Origin: Streptomyces sp. MZ04
Lineage (GTDB): Bacteria; Actinomycetota; Actinomycetes; Streptomycetales; Streptomycetaceae
Assembly (NCBI RefSeq): GCF_004684775.1
Contig: NZ_SRIC01000005.1
Span: forward strand, 1 to 64,000
Length of the DNA stretch: 64,000 bases
Reading direction: 5' to 3'
Shown here: one piece after another, positions 59,748 through 64,000 of the stretch
Position numbering within the stretch: position 1 is the first letter of the stretch
Layout: the number at the start of each line of letters is the position of its first letter
The notes under the pieces: generated by a model
What the model saw: only the letters and a program-made list of their open reading frames with translations
What the model was told of the DNA's origin: nothing
Database searches by the model: none
Translations under genes and position numbers: made by a program

Positions 59748-60638
59748 ATGCCCACGTCGGTGGAGCTGGCGGCGATGCGGCGCGCCATCATCATCTCCGC
59801 GAGCGGGCTTGGTGCCACCAGTCCAAACCCGGCCGTCGGCTGCGTGATTCTTGATGCCTCGGGTCATACGGTGGGTGAGGGGTACCACCTGCGCAAAGGG
59901 ACGGCGCACGCCGAGGTCAATGCGCTCGCGGCCGCTGGCATCCAGGCCGAGGGGGGCACGGCCGTGGTAACGCTGGAACCCTGCAACCACGACGGACTCA
60001 CGCCTGCCTGTCACCAGGCCCTCTTGGACGCCAAGATCGCGCGCGTGCTGATCGCGGTCATGGATCCCACCTCGCGGGGTGAGGGCGGAGCCGCGCGGCT
60101 CCGTCAGGCAGGCGTCGACGTCGAAACGCACGTCCTGGAGGAGGAAGCACTTGCGGTGCTCGGGCCCTGGCGCGCGTCCCTGTCGTATCAGCGTCCCCTC
60201 CTTCACCTGGTGATCCAGACTGACGTCACCGGGAAGCCCATCGCCCCTGGAGCAGAGGCGCTCGCCGAGATCGAACGTCAGCGCCACGTGCACGATCTGG
60301 TGATCTCCATCGACGGCTCGGCTGAGGAAGGCCGGGCGGACAGCCATGGGAGTGCCTTCAGCGTGCCGGCCCGTCCTCTGCCCGATGGCCCTGTGGGCGC
60401 GGTCGTCGCACTCACCGAGGCCGGAGCCCGCACGGTACTGCTCGTCGGGCCCTCGAATCTGGGCGAGCGGCTCCTCAACGCACGAATGGTGGACCGCCTC
60501 ACCCTTCTTCATCCTGTTCCGGAGCCCTCGCAGGCCGTGGCCACGGCGGCCGCTGCACCGCTGTTCCCCGCGGGGTACGTCCTGTCCCGGATCACCCGCG
60601 CGAGCGGGCAGCTCGTCGCCTCCGCAGAGCGCCGCTGA
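59748..60638 (+). CDS. RibD-like deaminase with shortened reductase domain
   Basis: 296 residues from ATG 59748 with GGGAGGGG upstream. The N-terminal deaminase half is complete: SPNPAVGCVI, HAEVNALAAAG (zinc His and catalytic Glu), and LEPCNHDGLTPACHQALL (zinc Cys pair, PCxHxGxTPxC). The C-terminal part (LLHLVIQTDVTGKP, ARTVLLVGPSNLGERLLNARMVDRLTL) resembles the RibD reductase but is about 60 residues too short. It probably deaminates a pyrimidine or related compound in a specialised pathway; a role in riboflavin synthesis is unlikely without other rib genes. Confidence 0.85.
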   Translation: MPTSVELAAMRRAIIISASGLGATSPNPAVGCVILDASGHTVGEGYHLRKGTAHAEVNALAAAGIQAEGGTAVVTLEPCNHDGLTPACHQALLDAKIARVLIAVMDPTSRGEGGAARLRQAGVDVETHVLEEEALAVLGPWRASLSYQRPLLHLVIQTDVTGKPIAPGAEALAEIERQRHVHDLVISIDGSAEEGRADSHGSAFSVPARPLPDGPVGAVVALTEAGARTVLLVGPSNLGERLLNARMVDRLTLLHPVPEPSQAVATAAAAPLFPAGYVLSRITRASGQLVASAERR

Positions 60639-60751
60639 TCGTTGCCACGGACGACGTGGTCAGGCGACTGTGAGGCGTGCTTCTCTCTGGTCCGGCCGAC
60701 TGTGGGTCCCGCACGCGAAGAGTGTGGTCTGGCAGACCGGAAGCCTGGTGC

Positions 60752-61810
60752 TCATGGCTGCAGTTCCTTGACGGGCGAGCGTGTCGCTGCATCCTGCAGA
60801 TGCGCGCGGAGATCACCGTAGGCGTCGTCGACCATCTCGAGCTCCAGAGCCGTGAGGGGGGCGCCCAAGCAGCCGTAGTTCTCTTCCACCTGATCCCTAT
60901 TGCTGCAGCCGACGACGACCACGCAGTGATCGCCGCGCTGCAAGGATGAGCGGAGGGCTAACCGGGTCAGGGTCCCAGGGCCGTCACCGAAGTGACTGCG
61001 GAGGGCGTGCAGCCGCTCATCGGCCCGTTCTACTAGTGGAGTCACCTGTGCCGTACGCCGCGGGGAGACCGCAGCGGCCCGCGCCCATGTCCGCGCTGTG
61101 CTCGTGCCAGCAAGCACACCATGGGCGAGTGGAGCCGCCAGCACCAGGCCGACACCCTGCCGGGCCGTGAAGGCGAACAGGTCCTCCCCTTCGAGTGAGA
61201 CAGCGGGGGTGAAGGCGTTGAACCTAGTCCAGACCACGTCCGGCTTGATCAGACGGAACAGGTACAGGAATCGCTCCGCTTGCGCCGCCCACTCCTCAGG
61301 GGAAGCCGCGTAGTGCGTGAACGGTCCCCGCATCCCGATCGCATTGATCGACTCCACTTCCCGGAGCGTCCGCATGGAGTCGATTGCATTGCCGAGGTAG
61401 CGATCTCCAGGGCCGAAGTCGAAACTGTCGAGCGTGTACAGATCGAGCTGCTCGGCGTACAGGTTTTCCAACGTCTGCTCGAGCTGGTGGTGGATGTGGC
61501 GGCCGGCGTAGGGATGCTCGGCACTGCCGCGTATGTGCCCGACCTTGCTGCTCAACTGGAGGGGCACATCGGGGTGCTGGCGGGAGAACTGGCCGAGGAC
61601 GCGTTCTGAGTGCCCGCTGCCGTAGGAGTCAGAGGTGTCCATGAAGGTTGCACCCAGTTCGACCGCGCGGTGGAGCCCGCTTACGAACTCGCTGACCCTC
61701 GGCAATCCTTCCAGGGTCGCGTGGCCAGCCGAGACGTTGCAGTGGAGTCCGAGGGGATGGGCGAGGATGCCACGGCACAGGTGACGGGCTCCGAGGTCGT
61801 GAGCGGTCAC
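60752..61810 (-). CDS. Aldo/keto reductase
   Basis: 352 residues. TIM-barrel AKR motifs: ATFMDTSDSYGSGHSERVLG (catalytic Asp and Tyr), LQLSSKVGHI (Lys), ENLYAEQLDLYTLDSFD, and near the end VVVVGCSNRDQVEENYG (the SxxxQxxEN cofactor loop). Uses NADPH to reduce a carbonyl; substrate unknown. It overlaps the upstream HATPase gene by ATGA, so the two are co-translated. Convergent with the RibD-like gene, with 113 nt between them. Confidence 0.9.
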   Translation of the reverse strand: MTAHDLGARHLCRGILAHPLGLHCNVSAGHATLEGLPRVSEFVSGLHRAVELGATFMDTSDSYGSGHSERVLGQFSRQHPDVPLQLSSKVGHIRGSAEHPYAGRHIHHQLEQTLENLYAEQLDLYTLDSFDFGPGDRYLGNAIDSMRTLREVESINAIGMRGPFTHYAASPEEWAAQAERFLYLFRLIKPDVVWTRFNAFTPAVSLEGEDLFAFTARQGVGLVLAAPLAHGVLAGTSTARTWARAAAVSPRRTAQVTPLVERADERLHALRSHFGDGPGTLTRLALRSSLQRGDHCVVVVGCSNRDQVEENYGCLGAPLTALELEMVDDAYGDLRAHLQDAATRSPVKELQP

Positions 61811-62391
61811 GCGGTGCTCCCCGCCAGGCAGATGGCGGCCGTCACGACCTTGCCCTCGTGGGCGGGCTCGACGGCCCAGGCGGTGGAGAACGCGGAGATC
61901 AGGTACAGGCCCTGGCCGCTCTCGGGCAAGTCCTCTCTGCTCACCTTGGCGGCCTCCTCATCCTGCAGGCCTGCCAAGAGGCTGACGGGAGCGGCCGGAA
62001 GGGCAGTGGTGTCCTTTCCGCGGTCGACGACGCCCACGGTGACGCCTTTCTCGTAGAGGTCGAGGGTGAGAGATACGGGTCCGCCCGCGTGCCGAATTGC
62101 GTTGGTGAGGAGTTCAGTTGCGACCAGCACGGTGTCGTCGACCCCTCCCTGGTCGGTCCGGTCCTTCAACAACTCGCGGACCGTCTTGCGGGCCCACGCC
62201 AGCGGTTCCTTCTTGGCGGTGAGTACGAAGGCGTGGTGGTCGACCAGTGGCCCCAGACTCCGGTCCCGGATCAGTTCGACTGCTGTCGGCGGCACCTTCG
62301 TCTCCTTGCGTTTCGAGACGCCTTGTGGCGCGGGCCGGGATTCCGGCCCGGCACTAACCCTGCCGACGGAGATGCGGCACCGATACGCCAA
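61807..62391 (-). CDS. HATPase-domain protein (anti-sigma-factor kinase type)
   Basis: 194 residues from ATG 62391; the first ~35 residues are poorly conserved-looking, so the true start may be further in. The ATPase domain has an N-box VATELLTNAIRHAGG, a G1 region VGVVDRGKD and a G2 ESGQGLYLISAFSTAWAVE, as in the RsbW/SpoIIAB-like ATPases so frequent in Streptomyces. They bind an anti-anti-sigma factor or sigma factor; none is adjacent. TGGCCA-type repeat sites lie directly upstream. Confidence 0.85.
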   Translation of the reverse strand: MAYRCRISVGRVSAGPESRPAPQGVSKRKETKVPPTAVELIRDRSLGPLVDHHAFVLTAKKEPLAWARKTVRELLKDRTDQGGVDDTVLVATELLTNAIRHAGGPVSLTLDLYEKGVTVGVVDRGKDTTALPAAPVSLLAGLQDEEAAKVSREDLPESGQGLYLISAFSTAWAVEPAHEGKVVTAAICLAGSTA

Positions 62392-62395
62392 ACCT

Positions 62396-62412
62396 TGGCC
62401 ACGTTGTGGCCA
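62396..62412 (-). promoter_or_regulatory. TGGCCAC-N3-GTGGCCA site 1
   Basis: 17-bp interrupted palindrome (TGGCCAC GTT GTGGCCA) five bases upstream of the HATPase start codon, where a bound protein would block transcription or translation initiation. It is the inverted form of sites 2 and 3. Confidence 0.6.
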
Positions 62413-62536
62413 TCTCTACAGAGCTGATCTTGAAGAGGCGCGCTGGAGCGGAGAAGGGCCGCTGTCGACCACGCACCGTGGTGTCCGCGCCATGCCGACA
62501 GCAGGGCTGTCTCAGGCAGACGACCTGCCATAACGC

Positions 62537-62570
62537 GGGCCATCGCCACGGCCTGACGTGGCGATGGCCC
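62537..62570. terminator. 14-bp perfect hairpin
   Basis: Left arm 62537-62550 and right arm 62557-62570, loop GCCTGA. No gene clearly ends here, so it may insulate the HATPase promoter or mark a lost gene. Confidence 0.55.
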
Positions 62571-62855
62571 CGAGCAGCTACCCGGGGCGGTGATTCACCG
62601 TTCCAGGTTCCTCATCGCGCTCGGGATTGGGATCGGCGTCCTTCTCGGCGTCGAAATGCTGCAAGCCCCAATCGCTTCGCCATCGGTGCCCTCCAAGGGC
62701 CCTCAGAGGACTCTCGCGCGGCCCTTGTCGGCTGCGTGTTGGACGCACAGATGGTTTGGACCGCGATGAGTTGCGTAGACATGACACTCAAATCTCTACA
62801 AATGACGCTCCAGCGAGGGGAGTTCACACGCAGTTGTCAAGCGCCTTCGGCAAGA

Positions 62856-62872
62856 TGGCCACAAGGTGGCCA
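62856..62872 (+). promoter_or_regulatory. TGGCCAC-N3-GTGGCCA site 2
   Basis: 17-bp interrupted palindrome with spacer AAG; flanks GA and AG match site 1 read on the other strand. Confidence 0.6.
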
Positions 62873-62982
62873 AGATCGCCGAGGGCCATAAGGCGGCCGC
62901 CAAGATGGCCCGGTTTCCTCCCATTCGCGCCTCGTTTGCGGAGCGCGAATCTCTCGTCGCTGACGGCCCGGCGCGCTCAAGA

Positions 62983-62999
62983 TGGCCATGAAGTGGCCA
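62983..62999 (+). promoter_or_regulatory. TGGCCA-N5-TGGCCA site 3
   Basis: Same 17-bp frame as sites 1 and 2 with inner bases TGAAG; preceded by GA. It lies 127 nt after site 2. Confidence 0.55.
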
Positions 63000-63222
63000 C
63001 GCTTTGGCGTAGTGGTGCCACGAAGAGGCGATCAGGCTTGATTCCAGATGAGTTCCGCATCCGAATCAGCTGCTCTGCCCCCGGAGTTCCGATGACTCTC
63101 GCCCTCGTACCCCCTTGGCACGAATGCCTTCCGCATCAGAGCCTGCGCCCCCGCGGGCCGGATGCCCGGTGACCGATAGCCCCTGCCCGCGCGACGGCAC
63201 CGCCGTCCTGACCGGAGTTCTC

Positions 63223-63495
63223 ATGTCTTCCTCGCCCGCAGTTCTGTTGCCCTCCTCGACCCGGTGGGACGTGCACCTGTCGGAATGGCCCCACCCGGAG
63301 GTGCTTCCGCCCGCTTTCGACGTGGTGCGGGTGGGCATGGCAGCCGGCAAGCCCGCGCTCGACGCTTTGCCGGTGGGCGAGGTCGGGCCTGTGCAGTGCT
63401 GCATGGCGCGTCGCGTGCTGCTGATCCCCGTGCCGTCGGGCACGGCCGACCGGTGGTACTCGGCGCATTCCCGGTGCCACCAAGGCCGGCAGTGA
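63223..63495 (+). CDS. Small hypothetical protein, primase/polymerase-N-terminus-like
   Basis: 90 residues from ATG 63223 (GTG 63169 would add 18 residues). The order PSSTRWDVHLSEWPHPEVLP, FDVVRVGMAAGKPALDAL, GPVQCCMARRVLLIPVPSGTADRWYSA recalls the short N-terminal part of actinobacterial bifunctional primase-polymerase-type proteins and small stand-alone relatives, but no catalytic residues can be named. It overlaps the next gene by TGATG. Confidence 0.6.
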   Translation: MSSSPAVLLPSSTRWDVHLSEWPHPEVLPPAFDVVRVGMAAGKPALDALPVGEVGPVQCCMARRVLLIPVPSGTADRWYSAHSRCHQGRQ

Positions 63496-64000
63496 TGGCG
63501 GGCAGCGGCAGGCGCAGGGCCGAGCCCACGGGTACTCGGGCGGCGCAGGACGTGACCCTTCGGACTCGTTGTGCACTCTCCAACCTCATCGCGGGCGGCG
63601 CAGTCGGGGCTGCCTGGGCGGTTCACAGCACAGCCGGGCTGTCCGCCCCCATGGTGGCAGGGCCTGCGGTGCTGGCATCCGCGGGCGCTGTGTGGCTGTC
63701 GCTCCGATCGACCGCACCTGCCTCACCCGAACTGCCTCCGTCGGCTCCCGACCCGGTCACCGTTGCGGAGCGGGCCATGCTCCAGCCGTTCCTGGACCGG
63801 TTGATCGCGCAGATAGCCGTCGGGCGAGACCAGCTCGGGCACACGCTCGCCCAGACCGAGCAGGGCCACCGTCCTGTGAAACCCGAAAGTCCGGTCACGG
63901 TGTCCGTTGGCGATCCGATGGCGTACGTGGAGCAGTGCCTTCGGCGGTTGCTGAGCGAGGCACAGATTGCCGTCGTCCGCGCGGCAGCCGTTGGCCACGG
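63495..64000 (+). CDS. Membrane protein, cut by window end
   Basis: At least 168 residues from ATG 63495 (TGATG overlap with the preceding gene); open to the last base with no stop. Basic N-terminus, two hydrophobic helices (ALSNLIAGGAVGAAWAV and APMVAGPAVLASAGAVWLSL, about 25-75), a Pro-rich turn, then a charged cytoplasmic helix region (EQCLRRLLSEAQIAVVRAAA). Unrecognised; the stop lies beyond the window. Confidence 0.65.
   Translation, partial: MAGSGRRRAEPTGTRAAQDVTLRTRCALSNLIAGGAVGAAWAVHSTAGLSAPMVAGPAVLASAGAVWLSLRSTAPASPELPPSAPDPVTVAERAMLQPFLDRLIAQIAVGRDQLGHTLAQTEQGHRPVKPESPVTVSVGDPMAYVEQCLRRLLSEAQIAVVRAAAVGH

Larger units (their letters stand above)
62413..63168. other. 750-nt gene-poor region with TGGCCA sites
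   Basis: No convincing coding sequence on either strand; open frames have Arg/Pro/Ser-rich composition. It holds a 14-bp hairpin, two TGGCCA-type sites plus a degenerate one (about 62884-62899), and a 9-nt direct repeat ATCTCTACA at 62412-62420 and 62792-62800. Probably regulatory. Confidence 0.5.

Noticed and set aside
62627-63172. 181-codon rightward frame
   Set aside because: Arg/Pro/Ser-rich translation, no ribosome site, and it runs through the TGGCCA sites; it looks like non-coding DNA.
1-64000. CRISPR array, tRNA, rRNA or intact insertion sequence
   Set aside because: I looked for regularly spaced repeats, cloverleaf-like stretches with CCA-type ends, and transposase signatures on both strands; only a TnpC-like fragment at 12480-12848 was found. 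A short tRNA could still have been missed by eye.

Overview
The window reads as high-GC actinobacterial DNA, most likely Streptomyces: GC-rich third codon positions, many GTG starts, dense TGATG/ATGA/GTGA stop-start overlaps, and families typical of that genus (XRE regulator with DUF397 partner, DUF574-type methyltransferase, DUF2637 membrane protein, LysM-BTAD protein, HU, actinobacterial Tad pilus genes). I see no rRNA, tRNA, ribosomal protein or core metabolic operon, no intact transposase, no integrase and no CRISPR array. This suggests an accessory region, either a large plasmid or a chromosome-arm island. Which of the two cannot be decided from the window.

Layout. 0-6.5 kb: an operon of two very large coupled proteins sharing the same N-terminal ~20 residues (the first with a HipA/PI3K-like kinase motif set), a small partner, then an XRE regulator coupled to an ImmA/IrrE-type metalloprotease. 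6.5-12.4 kb: a GP88-like protein, a protein built of repeated HTH-like units, an ADP-ribosylglycohydrolase fused to a dual-specificity phosphatase, and an HU homologue. 12.5-18 kb: a transposon-gene remnant, an XRE-TPR regulator with a three-fold 10-bp operator, and a cassette ending in a SAM methyltransferase and a kinase-like protein. 18.2-25.3 kb: an Mrr-like endonuclease, a GNAT, and a decayed defence module (N6-adenine methylase-like and DUF4007 genes, both frameshifted). 25.4-32.6 kb: a lipoprotein, three tiny leftward genes, and a second module ending in another broken methylase-like gene.

33-53.5 kb: a secreted HNH-nuclease operon that ends in a P-loop polynucleotide-kinase-like protein coupled to a 2H phosphoesterase; a 1-kb gene-poor, partly AT-richer gap with a 28-bp palindrome; then a complete-looking Tad/Flp apparatus (lipoprotein, CpaB-, TadZ-, TadA-, TadB- and TadC-like proteins, Flp, three TadE/G-like pseudopilins, a membrane LysM-BTAD protein and a DUF2637-wHTH protein). 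53.6-64 kb: a DUF574 methyltransferase, a DUF397/XRE pair, three paralogous regulator N-terminal domains in tandem (one orphaned), a second 2H phosphoesterase, a short RibD-like protein, an aldo/keto reductase, an HATPase protein, and the start of another coupled pair cut by the window end.

The most unusual signal is regulatory. Seven near-identical promoter-like elements (CGTTGCAY, exactly 17 nt, then TAYTKT, with conserved bases inside the spacer) stand before seven unrelated genes or operons between 6.5 and 30.7 kb. This suggests a single dispersed regulon that ties together HU, the HTH-repeat protein and the decayed defence modules. A second element (TGTCAC, 21 nt, TRTAGM) occurs before the HNH-nuclease operon and again before the DUF2637 gene, which suggests those two units are co-regulated.
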